NCBI GenBank assembly: GCA_030386875.1
Contig: CM059563.1
Span: 32,774,139 to 32,838,138 of the forward strand
DNA from: Morinoia aosen
Taxonomy: Eukaryota > Arthropoda > Malacostraca > Amphipoda > Talitridae
Length of the DNA stretch: 64,000 nt
Reading direction: 5' to 3'
Position numbers and translations under genes: made by a program. Positions within the stretch are counted from its first letter, which is position 1. Each line of letters starts with the position of its first letter. The notes beneath the pieces were generated by a model that was not told where the DNA came from, made no database searches, and saw nothing but the letters and a program-made list of their open reading frames with translations. This document shows, piece by piece, positions 33,325-45,400 of this stretch.

Positions 33325-33490
33325 GCCATGCTTAATTTTTTCATCCTATGATTCGTTCCCTTGCCAACAAAGCTCTTGGATTAATTGAACTCTTGCGTAT
33401 CGTGGTAGCCATCCAGCCGCTAAACAGCTGACGTGGACTGAGGCTACAAGCAATCTTTTAGAGATCTAAGACAGGGAATGTCCTCAGCCG
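33325..33490 (+). mobile_element. Gypsy pol fossil scrap (G1-like)
   Basis: About 160 bases on the plus strand resembling the end of the RT and the RT-RNase H linker of the G1 pol. Broken and without LTRs. It abuts the left arm of the inverted repeat. Confidence 0.8.
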
Positions 33491-34560
33491 AATGTCTTTG
33501 GAGTATAAGATGATTAAGTGAATTTACATGGGCATAAAAGGTGTGCTCGGTCTAGTGTGCTCGTTGACCGGCTAGGGTACATTCCAGGCCCCCACTAGAG
33601 TGTTGACGGCCCAATGGTTAGGATCAGAACAGTCGAAGTGTTTTTTAATATTTCTTATTAAGCAGTACATGTGATAAGGATAACTAAAACATGACGAAGA
33701 ACAAAGAAAGTTAGTAATAGTACAAAATGAGAGATATTAAATTACTAGAACAATTGACTAATAAAACAATTAATTTATTATTCACCAGAATTACGAAACG
33801 AATTAAATAAAATAAAATGGTATGAGTTTTTATATGATTTTGAGAGCTGGAATGACTATCGTGCTAGACGCATTTTAGAACACGGCTTTACGATCGTAAT
33901 TTACACACATTAGCAGCGCTAGGTATACATAGGGCCGCTAAACGAAACCCACAAGTAACAGGTTATCTATTCTATATTACGAGCCGCGTCTGTCCGTCCG
34001 TGTGTCACACCCACCTGTCGAAAGTGTGTGATGAGCGTATCTGTGATACAAGCTTCATCAACTCCACAATTTTCGGCGTATTAATCCATCGGAATTGTTA
34101 GGAAATAGGAACGTGTTTCACGTGATTTGTCTAACACTATTATATATTTTGACGGGTCGTGTGCACTCGTTTATTATAATTTTAGCACTGGGGTTTTGGT
34201 AGAACTAATGTGGGTCATAATTCAGCTAAATTCAATAAAACAATACAAACCTTTATTATCATTTTATCCATCAACTTCTAATTACGAAAATATGAGATCA
34301 TCTATCAATGTCGAAATGTCATCTATCCTACAAAGGAGTAGATTTAAATACGTCACTGTCGAGTCAGGGACATTTCAGGCGCGACAAGGTACGTTTAGGC
34401 TAAGCACTGAACCGGCAACTTAGCGTCGCCTCGAAACACTGCATTCTTTCACTACCTGAGGGTTTTCTTAGTAATACTACACGATCTACAAACTGTATCC
34501 TAAACGTTTTCATTTTAGCGATATCCTAAATACTTTACACATATTTGACAAGTTTGAAAA
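33491..34560. other. unassigned AT-rich stretch
   Basis: No gene recognised. The 98-residue frame at 34127-34423 has no motif. The stretch near 33580-33640 (GTGTTGACGGCCCAATGG) could be an LTR edge, but there is no partner in the window. Confidence 0.35.
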
Positions 34561-34564
34561 TCAT

Positions 34565-35050
34565 CGGGTGCGTAAACGGCTAGTGTGTCGGGGCAAGAGT
34601 TTTCCGTAAGTCGGCGGAAATCAAATTTGCGCATTTCATCAACGAAAGTCTGAAGAACGTCCGAAGAAAATGATTTTAGGTTAGCGTTAGAAATCCGGGG
34701 CTGTCTTTCATCGAGACCATTTCACTGTGGCTTATAACTACACGTGCGAACGTGATGGAAACCCAAAATGTGAGATAGCTCGTTGAGTAGTTCGCTTTCG
34801 AACTGTGCACCTCTGTCGTTCACTACCTACAATGACACGCCATTGCGCAATTACCATCCGGATCCGAAGGCAATAGCGACCGAGGAAGCAGTGGTGCTGA
34901 CAAGAGAAACAGCTTCGCACCATTGAGGAGCGCGATTAATGCAAGTCAATTGATATTTACAGGGTAAAGAGAATGGAGGAATAGGTAAAGAAGCTGAAGG
35001 AAGAGGGCTCACAATACCGATGTGGACAGTATGGAAACGGTCATATTCAT
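34565..35050 (-). mobile_element. Gypsy integrase fossil fragment (G1-like)
   Basis: Minus-strand sequence matching the integrase region of the G1 pol (about 53590-54190) with some internal material missing. Heavily decayed and without LTRs. It lies between the arms of the large inverted repeat. Confidence 0.85.
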
Positions 35051-35129
35051 GGCTGTCGATACCGTCGTGCGGTGGACGTGTGGGTTCAAGAAAAAGGGGC
35101 TGATTTTTGTGAAGCTACCATTTCCGGGG

Positions 35130-35425
35130 CGCTAGCTTTTCCGCACAGCTGCCTTTCCTGAGGTTCGTGTGAGTACCACCTACTCAGTAATTATTCCGTT
35201 AGAGTAACAGAAAAGAATTTCTGTTTGTACTGAACTACGGCGGTACCGTTAGGTAGACGTACTACTGTCTACGCCGTAATTGGTCTGTTAGGGCTTCTCA
35301 TGATAATCCCTGATTCGCCGAACTACGACAGTGCCTTCCTTTGCAATAAAACTATGTAGAATGATTTGTCTTTCCAAGGTGGTTCCTTATGCCTCTTTTA
35401 AGGCAAGGTGTCTCTGTGGACTAAA
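35130..35425 (-). repeat. dispersed repeat X, copy 2
   Basis: Reverse complement of repeat X at 20 kb, without the SINE. It provides the empty site, reading AGAAATTCTTTTCTG then TTACTCTAACGG on the minus strand. Confidence 0.75.
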
Positions 35426-35500
35426 GCCTGTATAAAAAGGAGAGAAAAAACGTGTGGTAGTCTCTACAAGCTGTTTACGAATACCACCACACAAGCCTAA

Positions 35501-35534
35501 AAGTGCCACCTCACAGCCTACTGGCTGTGAGGTG
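35501..35534. promoter_or_regulatory. 14-bp-stem hairpin with CCAAT repeats
   Basis: GCCACCTCACAGCC and its exact reverse complement flank a 4-base loop (TACT). Immediately downstream, CCAATGAGGTGGCC is repeated in tandem (about 35541-35570) and another CCAAT follows at about 35587. The CCAAT motifs lie 190-240 bases upstream of a TATA box. Confidence 0.7.
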
Positions 35535-35774
35535 GCCGACCAATGAGGTGGCCACCAATGAGGTGGCCTACCTCCTACTGGCCGACCAATCAGCGCTCAA
35601 GTTTGGAGCTGGGGTGCCGGACCGAGCGTCTACAAGCCGCACGCTCCGAGCAACCAGTATGACATCGGAAGACACCCACGTATGTTTAGCTCAGTCTCGA
35701 GACCGCTTCAAAAGCGCCACCACGAGCCGCCTAACTATAGAGCTATCTTGGCGCAGGGAGGCCGCACCAAAGGC

Positions 35775-35810
35775 TATATAAACAGCTACGCGGCGAGCGC
35801 AGATCAGTTC
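35775..35810 (+). promoter_or_regulatory. TATA box and TCAGT initiator
   Basis: TATATAAA at 35775-35782 and ATCAGTTC with its A at 35806, about 31 bases from the TATA start. This is canonical arthropod core-promoter geometry. The GC-rich sequence around it resembles an LTR promoter or a lost gene's promoter. No downstream coding sequence is recognised; reading frames at 35503-35957 are low-complexity translations of GC-rich DNA. Confidence 0.6.
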
Positions 35811-36584
35811 ACTCGCAGGAACCCTGATATTCACACAAGTTTTCTAGCGAGCTTATTCACACAAGTGTTCTCCCTGCAACTCTCCTTGCAGCACTCTCCT
35901 CGCAGCAGGCTACCCGCAGCGACTCGCCACGCGGCAGTTCGCTCCCAGCAACTCTGACATTCACTATAAGTCTCGGCTGCTCCACAAGCAGTAGTCTGAC
36001 GGCCTCCATCGCCACCTCGACAGCCAGCTGCGACGCCACGTCCCTCACGCCGCGACTCACCGACAACTGTCGGTCCTCCAAGTCGTCCTCGGGCATTGTA
36101 CTACCTGACTTTAAATATTTCCCTCGTGTGTCATACTGTCGGCGACCTTCACAATAATACGGCATTTATTCCAAATGTGTTTTCCTTACCCTGTCGGGTT
36201 CGTTTGTACCTCAGGTACTCGCTCCAGGCATAGATATTCAAAGTCTTTAGATATTCACAGTCTGCCCGAAGCGTAAAGTAGCTTGAGGGAGAACTCGCTA
36301 TAAACGCTTTTGATGTTAGGATGTTATTTGTACATATAATTCTCCTCACGATGCTTTTTCAACACACGAATACATTTCAGCAAAGACAGTGATTTATTTC
36401 CTTTTGCAAAAATGCTGCGTACAAACATCAGATACTAGTCATCATCAGATACCAGTCTGAAATAATATTATTAGTAATAGCAGTAGCAATTGTCGCGTCC
36501 TACAAGACGCGAATTTCCGACACAATCTATGGCAACATCGCCGCGGACAGCCGCGCTGGTCCGGAAGCCCAACGCAGCATCTTT

Positions 36585-37360
36585 GTCTGGCTGTAGCCGT
36601 GGAGTGGAAGGTATAGAAAAAAAGGTTGATTAATAATATATAGGAGAGTGAAATACGCGGGGTTCTGTAATGGGAAATGTGCCGTAATTTATTAGGTCAA
36701 ATGTCGGAACGACATTTGGAAGAAGAGGACAAACCGCTAAACTTAAATGAACCAAGAAACTATAAACTCCTCGGAGCAGGACTTCAAGTAGACAGGCGGG
36801 CGCTGGACTTGCGGTCTGCGACAGTGCCGCTGTAGGAAGCAAACCGTGCTCTGTAGAGTTAGCTGCGGTTAGTCGTGATATAGTTTTAATCATAGGTTTA
36901 GCACAGTTTATCGTTATAAGGTAAGTTTTAAGGTAAGTTATAAGTTTTAAGGTAAGTTATAAGTTTTAAGGTAAGTTATAAGTTGTAAGGGAAGTTATAA
37001 GTTTTAAGGTAAGTTATAAGTTTTATGGTAAGTTGTAAGTTTTAAGGTAAGTTATAAGTTTTAAGAATGCATAGGGGAAACGTCGTCCTAAGTACCCAGC
37101 TCACGGCATGGCAAGTAATTGGTTACTGAACTAATAGTTCACAAACCTCCAATAAGCTCGTGAGCATCAGGACGGGCCGGGAAGCGGAGTCAGGCGAATG
37201 GATGGTTAGGTCAGCAGCAAGAAGGGTGCCTTATCATCCCCGTCCGCTCGGTCCTCGATGAAAGGAGAGCGCAGCGAAGAGGATGAAAACCACCTGCGTC
37301 CCGGCGTTGGCAGCACGGGAGGTTCCGCTGGGGATGCGGAGGCAGGTGGACACGACGAAG
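36585..37360 (-). repeat. right arm of large inverted repeat
   Basis: Reverse partner of 31530-33310. It holds a 19-base tandem array (GTTTTAAGGTAAGTTATAA type) at 36915-37065 and lacks the 927-base Harbinger, so it shows the empty site. Frames inside it are chance. Confidence 0.8.
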
Positions 37361-37594
37361 ACTGTGTATGCTCAGTTACAAAGGTGATGATCAAGTTGTG
37401 TGTTCAATGGCTGGAGGCGATCTGAATTGGCATCCAAAAATGTACGAAGTAAGTGTGGCTTGGCTTAAATGGTGTATTCAGTAGGCTGTATTCAGGATGG
37501 TAAACTAAAGTTCAAGAACCAAATACAAGCCTAGAGCTGGGTTATAGAAATTTTATATATTTAGGTAATGAAATCTGCTACATTAATTTTAGAT

Positions 37595-37732
37595 TTAATA
37601 TTCAGATATTAAGTTTTACTGATTAATTAAATGTAAATTTAATTTCAGCTCTAAATTTTAAGTTCATGCAGAAACAAGCTCAAAGTTAATTAACTGTAAA
37701 TGATTACAGGATAGCCTGTAAGTTTTCTGTAC
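37595..37732 (-). repeat. dispersed block shared with 23.0 kb
   Basis: Reverse complement of the block at 22974-23090, ending CCTGTAAGTTTTCTGTACAG just before repeat E resumes. The stretch 37361-37594 shows nothing recognised. Confidence 0.7.
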
Positions 37733-38575
37733 AGAAGGTTCCCTCACCAAGTTCTTTTCGTTCTGTGCAAATAAGTGCAAATTGTGTGTGTTAGAAATAT
37801 TGCCTGTAGGATTTATAACTCCAATTTAGTCTACTTTATTTCTATGTGTTGTCGCTGTGCTAGATAGTGGTGAACAGCCGGTTCCTAGAGCATTCAATGA
37901 TGCTTCTGGCAGCCGGCGAACCACCTACATTGAGTCAGACTAGCCTATGTGATATTATGAATTTCGAGTGCTTTCTCTAGCCAGTATGCCGCATTGTGAC
38001 GCTAGGAACTTCGTATTTCAAGTGGTGCGAGTTAAGGCAGCCAGCACTCTGGGAGAGGCCGCAGTTTTTTCTTTTTTGTAACTAAAAAATGGCTGCAGCC
38101 TACATCTCGCCTCAAGTAAATTTAAACTGTGGAACTTGTAATACGTAAGCAGATAGAAACACGATCAGATAGCTTGTGTTAAGAAATTCAAATCACCAGT
38201 GCACGGCTCAGATTTTCATTTTTTGCCTGGGGAATAATTCACCTATAATTTAAATTGAGCAATCCGAATTGCCGACCTAAACGATGGCTACTATAATGTC
38301 TAGCTGATCATGGCTAACTGGCTGTGTTCTTATTCATTAACTTTAAACTCTGATTATTCCACGGCTGAATAAGCCGTCGTGTTTTCCCGTGAGATTTGGC
38401 ATGAATGATAATTGTTGTTCTCCTCTTAGTGTTGCTTCTGCATCAGAGACCTAACCTTTCAAAATTCTGCTCTCCAACAGGTATAGCAAGGAAAACCAAT
38501 AGTTCAGTTCATTTATGTAGACTAAAGTAGAAAGATTATATGCAGAGTTAGGATACCGTCCCCCATTGTTTGTGA

Positions 38576-39292
38576 GCATATGTGTAAAGCGTCAGTTATT
38601 CCACTAGGGGTTTAAACTCTTGACCACAGCACACATGCTTGATATTTAAGAAACTACTTTCTCTTCCCAGTTGTTCCAATAGCCGTCTCACTGTGTTATG
38701 TGCTCGGCTTTGATAATTGTCGTTGATATGTGCGTGAGTAGACTGTCCTCCTTTGATCCTATGTATGCATTACAAATGTGTATTTGCCAACGTGTTCTTT
38801 GGCTGGAAAATTTACCTTTATGTCCAGATATTCCAACAGCTGTCTCACTGTGTTATGTGTGTTCTGAGTGTGGAATGCTGCCCTTATTGACATGCCCGGA
38901 ACCAAAGTTTCTGCTAACATGAATCGACACATGCGCCACCAGACTATCGAGTCTGGTGTGGTAGATGGTCATCATTGAGAATGTTCAGTGTTGTATACAA
39001 ATTTTAATGAGGAGACACTGGTAATTTTAACTAGTATTCTTGATTATGATGCTCATAGAATTTGATGTTTCAAATTGCAGTGGTGTTCATCTTGTGTAGT
39101 TATATGGAATGAGTCTGATGTGAATTAAAATATGTGATCTTCAGCGCGACATAGTTTGAGTAACTGAAGCGCTAGCCAACCTATGTTATCACTGCCACTA
39201 CCACTACTTGTCATTGAGATACTGGTTCCAGAATCATTAGTTGTTCCTACATTTTGACCAGTTACTCCTCATCTATATTTTAACTGGGAGCT
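38576..39292. other. unassigned, internal duplication
   Basis: TTCCAATAGCCGTCTCACTG at about 38673 recurs as TTCCAACAGCTGTCTCACTG at about 38831 (period about 158), each followed by TGTTATGTG. A 9-base-stem hairpin (CACCAGACT/AGTCTGGTG) lies at about 38937. No gene. Confidence 0.5.
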
Positions 39293-41300
39293 TGTATGAA
39301 GTTTTCGATTGGTGCGAGTAATTCAATTTTTACGTATAGTTTCAAGTACACCCGTTTGATGTTCTGGTATCATCAAGGTTTAGGCAATTAAGGTTTGACA
39401 GGGTCACCAGCATTTACTGTGCCTATGTCTAGGCGCATAAATACAAAAATAAGATTAACATTGAAAGTCTGTTTGGGCCCTTTGACTCAGAAGGAGTAGG
39501 TAATCTGGTGCTCTACTGGCACCGGTGTTTTCACATCACTTGCACGAACTATCTATTGAGTGTAAGTGAAAGTCACTGATTAGCTCGCATATTTATTTAT
39601 TTGACGCTGAGGGGTGCCGTGGCCACTGTTCACTCATTGGGGTTTTCCACTTCTTGATGCAGGGTTCCGGATCCTAGCTGTCCTGGCGGCGTACTCTAAC
39701 CCGCTCGCGGCGGCGAGTGGGAGTCCGTTGTGGGTCCAGGTGAGGACGGAATGTGAGTATGGTACTTCCGTATGTGGGTGATTTGGGTGGCTCAACGAGT
39801 GGAGATGGCCGAAGTGGAATGGACGGCGAGAATAAAAAGGTGAAGCATGAACGCTTGTGAGCGAGGCAATTTTGGTGGATTGAAGTATTGAACTAGATAT
39901 TGAAAGAGTTGAAAGAAGGCTCTTGAAAGAGGCAGTACCGTTATCGCGGTGACTGAGTTGTGGAGCCGTGTGGCTGATTTGTAAGTCTCAAGTGTGTCTG
40001 AGAAAGACCTAGTTTCGGCTCAATGGCGGGGATTGAGGACTAGGTAGTTGTGTAGTGTGTGTTTGGCTCGTAGGTCCTCCCGTGGAGAAAAGGAACGCGT
40101 GATGCACACACAACGAAGTGATTTGAAAAAGTGAGCGCTTGCTCGAGACGAGAGTTGCTGCGCTGCGTCTATGAGAAGTCTCTTAAGTTTTGAAACTGAA
40201 TTCTTAAGAGACTGATTTTTTTTGTACACAATTTTAATACAATTTGGGGTTCAAATGCATGAAATTGTTAGTGTAAAATTATGAAAATGTTCGTATTGAT
40301 GTAATTTAATTTTTACGTTGATAGTTTAAATATTTTATAAAATTTTGACCGGCAAGGGCTGTAGATTCACTACAACTACCCCCCATCGTTTGAGACCGAA
40401 AGGTCTGATAACAGTGATAGCTGTTACCTGTAGGTTGCAAGCGCAATACAAGGGAAAGGACAACCATAGCAGCAGTGATCCAGATTACGCGTTGGCATAA
40501 CGGGCTGGGAGGCGGGATGGCCTACCGTGTCAAGTGTGGTACCTTACGTTATTAGCAGGGTTCAGCCTAGGGGATGTGAAAGTTTGCGTTATGATTTTCA
40601 TTTGCGCGGGTGTGAAAATGTTTCGAGGTGAGGCATCGTTTGTGACGACGGGCCCTGAAGCATTAACCGAAGTGGAGGCGTTTGACTCACTACATTCCAA
40701 CTGCTCTCTCTGAGCGATATCCCGGGGAACATAGATTTCATTGCATTCCATCATCGGGGGTAATTTCCTAGCCCAATTAGGCAAGTGTAAGTTGGTGGGC
40801 ACCCCAGGTGGTGCCCTGGGGTGGGATAGTAAGACCGGTGTTTCGGGGGCTGAGATGGGAGAGTTCACAGATTCAGAAACGTATGCTGCTTTCAAGCGGT
40901 CTATACTAACGCTGTCGCTCCCCAGACCCTTCTCCACGACAAAATACTTCGGGGAGCGCTTCAGTACCCTGTACGGACCATCGTAGGGTCGTCTCAGAGG
41001 AGGTTTGACTGCGTCTACGCGCACATATACGTGGGTGCATTTTTTTAGCATGGGGTCTAATCTTTCAGTTTTTGGGGGTGGGCGAGGAGGTACATATAAG
41101 AGGTCTCGCATCGATGCTTTGAGACGAGTCGCATAATCAGCGATTCGTCCCAGGTAGTCATCGATGTGAGAAGAAGGGTCAACAATATCGCCGGGCAATC
41201 TTAAGGATTTACCGTAAAGCAGTTCGGATGACGTGGACTTTTGGTCCTGCCGATAAATATTTCGCATAGTAAGTAGTACAATAGGCAAGCGGTCTACCCA
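39293..41300 (-). mobile_element. Gypsy element G3, broken (LTR plus pol end)
   Basis: Ty3/Gypsy fossil on the minus strand, of the same family as G2. The 3' LTR is 39293-40374 (begins TGTATGA, ends CTACA on the plus strand). A purine-tract position lies next to it (C-rich on the plus strand, 40375-40386), followed by the integrase C-terminal part of pol up to about 41300. The rest of pol, gag and the 5' LTR are absent; the right end meets the inverted-repeat structure at 41.33 kb. LTR clearly diverged from that of G2, so this is an older copy. Confidence 0.85.
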
Positions 41301-41330
41301 GTAGACCGCCGTAGGCGGTCTAACCACGAT

Positions 41331-42430
41331 CTTGGTCAACTTTTGGTCTGTCTAACTAGAACTTACATTACTCGCTATATTACAATGAGCTACTGCATAA
41401 CATGACAAATACTCATAGAATTATGTGTAAAATATTTGTGCTAATCAGCTAGGTAATCAAACTAATATTAGGATGTTGAAATAGAATACAATTAAGAGTT
41501 AATGGCTAACTAAAGTAAATGCACGGGCGCACCATCGGCGCAGGCACACCGTGCCAGGAGAATACCACGGGCCAAAGATTTGAAAGAAAATGCTGAACAT
41601 TATAAATAACTATTACAGACTGGATTTGAAACAACTTGTGCTGCCTGATAATGGGCAACAGGGCTAACAGGTGATTTCGTGTTGGCAACCGCCTGCTGGC
41701 AATTTTTGCAATTTCTGACAAATTTATGGACATCTATGTCAATGTACGGCCAGAAATAACGCCGTTTAACGAAATTGACGGTATTTTTGAAACCGGGGTG
41801 AGACAGATTATACAAGAACGCTATGATCGGCTCGCGACAAGTGAGGGGAACGTAGGGTCGAGGACAATCAGTAAAGGAATCACACAACAGTTTAAGATCG
41901 GGGGCAATGACATAGGGTATCAGCCTTTCTTTCAATGTGTTCAATTCGGCATCGTCAACCTGAGCATCGGTCACTCTTTTAAGGCCAAAATTATCGACTG
42001 ACGTAACGCAAACAGGGTGCGTAAACAGTCTGCTACAACATTATTATTATTTTTACCATTGCTGTATTCAACAGAAATCACGTATTCTGACATGAAAGAC
42101 AATTGTCGCTGGTGACGATCTGATTTTGCCAAAGTTTTTGAATTATAGGCTGACACTAAAGGCTTTTGGTCGGAGAACAGGGTCACTGCGTGACCGTCAA
42201 TTAGAAATTTTAAATGCAAAACCGCTAGAAATACGGCAAGCAGCTCGCGGTCGTAAGTCGCGTACGTTTTTTTGCACATCTGAAAGTTTCTTAGAAAAGA
42301 AAACGACAGCAGCAGGGTGAGAGTCAAGTTGATTTGATACAGGGCTGTAAAGTTTGAGTTATCAGATACAATGTGTGTAATATAGCGGGAAATGTAAGTT
42401 CTAGTTAGACATACCAAAAGTTGGCAACGC
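41331..42430. mobile_element. inverted-repeat element holding Gypsy pol piece
   Basis: Left CAACTTTTGGTCTGTCTAAC then TAGAACTTACATT (about 41338-41370) is mirrored at 42380-42423, with about 50 bases of inverted similarity including CGCTATATTACA. Between them lies a broken minus-strand Gypsy pol fragment (about 41640-42378) spanning RNase H and the integrase zinc-binding region, close to the G1 family. AT-rich non-pol sequence fills 41390-41640. No clear target duplication. Either a DNA transposon has engulfed a Gypsy scrap, or the scrap sits in a chance inverted duplication. Confidence 0.6.
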
Positions 42431-45400
42431 TCGTGAGAGCAACACTTGCAGCCAGTCTTCTATTGGTCTCAGGCCCAACAACAGTAGATGTTGGCGGAGT
42501 GTGTGTGTGTAACTAGCACAGAAAATATGGAGGTTTTAAGGAAGTGAAGAAGATATAGTATTCGACGAGAAACCTACAGAAGTTTGAGAAGAAGATCCAG
42601 TGATTTCAGCAAATATACGAGGCGGAGAAGACAGATAACTGATAACTACAGAGAAATCAAGAGAACTACCGTGAAGATCGTCTGGTGACGAGAATTATTG
42701 TAACGTCTATGAAGAGGATCTGCAGAGACAGTCAGAGCAACGAGAAATCGATTATAAGGACGGCGTCTACAGAGATCTTCAGAGATCTACGGAAAGGGCG
42801 GCTACAGACCTAAAACTACATCTATGAGGTGGTTCAGCTACGTTATCTTCGTGCTGCGGACGAAGCAGTAACGGTGCATCGCCTACAACGGTTGCAGAGA
42901 TCACGACATCGTGCGTCAACTAAAACTACAATTTAAGATAAGTAAAGCAGCAATTAATTGTTTTAATTGTTACAGTATTGTTGCAGCGTAGATATTCATT
43001 GAGCGTGAGGCAGACAGCGTGCAGTGCGCCTCCCTTCATACATTCATCAGCCGAGCCGCATAAAAGCGCTCGTCAGCAGTGGTAGAGTTGTTGTCAGGCA
43101 GTGTTTTTTTGCATTAGCCAGTGCGTGCAGGCGTCAATGCCAAACAAAGGCTGCATTTGCAGAGTGCTAGCCGTGTGTCCAATGACCCCTAGACATGAGC
43201 TATTTTTAAGAGTTTAAAAGAGCTGTTTTTTTAAAGTGATTGGCGCTATTTTCTTGGAGTGTTGCTATAAGTGATTTGAGTAGTTTTGTATTGATTTAGT
43301 AACTGTTGTAAAAATTTACGCTTGAGCAATCGCTAAGCTCAGTTGAGCAGTGATGTTATTTGTGTAATACCTAGGCACCAAACTAGTAACGTAACTATGC
43401 CTGAAATTTCAGTAACCAGCGCGTTTGAAACGAGTACAATGACTACCACGGTTATTTTTCTGCCCTGGATATATTGGCGAAAGAGACATAAGTATCATTA
43501 AATGCCTTCTGTAGCCTGTGCAACATGTAGGTCATGTAATGCTACCTGAAATTTGAACGAAGCGGTCAGTTGCAAACCATGTTCTTCACAAGTAATACCT
43601 GCTTTTTGGGGGGCAGGAAGGACATTTTTGGGGTAACTTTATCTTGGACATTTATTGTGTCATTTTTAAAAATAAAATTTGAGTTTTTTTTGCTGAATGC
43701 GTCTGGTAGGATGTTGCAGGGGGAATTGCGTTCCAATTTGCCCAAAGGTAATGCTGAAGACCTTTGTAAAACTCAACGTTCAAGCAGTAGCGAATAAGGA
43801 GAGAATTGTTTGCAAGAGAATCATTGCATCATGATTTCGAGGAAGTACTACTGATCAAAGGGTCAATTATTGAAAGAACAATTCGCTGCATTAAGAGGAC
43901 AGGAATTGATTAAAAGATGATGTTCAAGTAGTACAATGCAGTGAAATGATATAATAACGATGAAATATGTACTGAGAAATGCAATGTGATTTCGAGAATT
44001 AAATATATATTAAAGTAGGAAGATACTCCTCCAAGTGAAGTGAATAATAGTGGATGTTCTGATGATACATACCTGATGTTATTGCTCTGAGTACGAAAGA
44101 GGAAATATGCTAGAAATATTAAAATAATAGTGAGAGAATAAAAAGGTAAACCCAGGTAGAGGTAAACCCGCGGCGGAGTGAATGTCCGTGAGAGAATAAA
44201 AAGGTAAACCCAGGTAGAGGTAAACCCAGAGAGCGTTGCAGCGCTTGGTAAATGATACAATGATACCGACAGGGCTGTGGATATATCTGGTAAATGGTTT
44301 AAGGTTACCAGGTAAATTTACCAGCGAGGTCGAGTGATACTGTTGAGAAACAGTATTGAATTATTGCGCGCAGACAAATGAATAAGCTTTAGGAGAAGCT
44401 GTTACCGTTGATTTTGGATGGGACTCTGATTTCAGTTCATAATTTCATGTGGTGGAAGTAATACCATTGATACCATGATGGTCAGAGTTTAGCATTGCAG
44501 ATTGCGGTTGTCATTGTGCTGGCGAACAGAAGTACCATACGAGAGTAATAATGAGAGGCGATAGACGCCCGTTAATTAACCACATGTGGTGGTCTGGTAA
44601 TAAGTCAAGAGTAACAAGTAATAGGAAGCTAGAGTGTGCAAGAGCAGCACGCAGCTCAGGCTGCTCCAGCCATTGAACTCTGCCAAGGCCGTGAGCGCCG
44701 TATTTGGCTGGCAACAGTTGACAGCTGATGTACGACAGCGTGATCATGAATATGAATATGACTAGGTGAATATTCATGAATATGACTGGTGAATAGCCAT
44801 GAATAGATGTTTTTTGGATAATTGACGAATAATTGAATAGTGGAGACTAATTAATAGTAACAACAAAATTTGATTTATTTCTTAGTTATTTGTTTAACGA
44901 GAGTGGCTGTTTTTAATGTTTTTTGAGCACGTTTACGATCTAGTGCGTCATATAGTCATTTTGCAAGCCTACTCGAATTTCATAATCAGTAAAGTTTTAT
45001 GTTGTGTAATTTATTATTCAAACGTAAAATAATGCAAAATTTAACGTCAAGTCTCCCAAAGTTTCTACGGGATAATTTACAACTGATTGAACGATTAACA
45101 TTTAGAGTGTTTAACGTCAATATTGATTTTTACCTTGACAACAAATCGTGTATTTAACGTAAAAAGTATGTTCTTATGTATTCAAATGTGTCTTTTTGTT
45201 GTATCTGCTTATGCTTCATGGTAACCTCGTATATGCTTTAGTATTTAACTTTTTTTTATTCAGTCGTTAACGTAACGCGATATGTGAAATGTAAAATAAC
45301 AGTTTACAGTATGAAAGTATAACAAGAGCAGAATAACAATGTTCTTAAGTTCTTATGTTCGTGTGTAGAAGACGCACGTGATTGTTGGCAGGTTTTGCGA

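Larger units (their letters stand above)
36491..38575 (+). repeat. dispersed repeat E, copy 1 (interrupted)
   Basis: Starts TGTCGCGTCCTACAAGACGCG-like palindrome and, after an interruption (about 36600-37730) holding the right arm, resumes at about 37735. It runs through GGTGAACAGCCGG, GATGCTTCTGGCAGCCGG and CAGAGACCTAA to CCGTCCCCCATTGTTTG. The same order of landmarks occurs in E2 (47786-48069 plus 60599-61772). Ending beside a C-rich tract like the one next to the G3 LTR suggests E may be a minus-strand LTR; this is inference. Confidence 0.65.

Noticed and set aside
35503-36165. Several 90-100 residue frames rich in Ala, Arg and Ser
   Set aside because: Overlapping frames on both strands in GC-rich promoter-like DNA; no domain or splice support.
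31530-37360. Polinton/Maverick with long terminal inverted repeats
   Set aside because: No polymerase, integrase, capsid or ATPase genes between the arms; only Gypsy scraps and other repeats.
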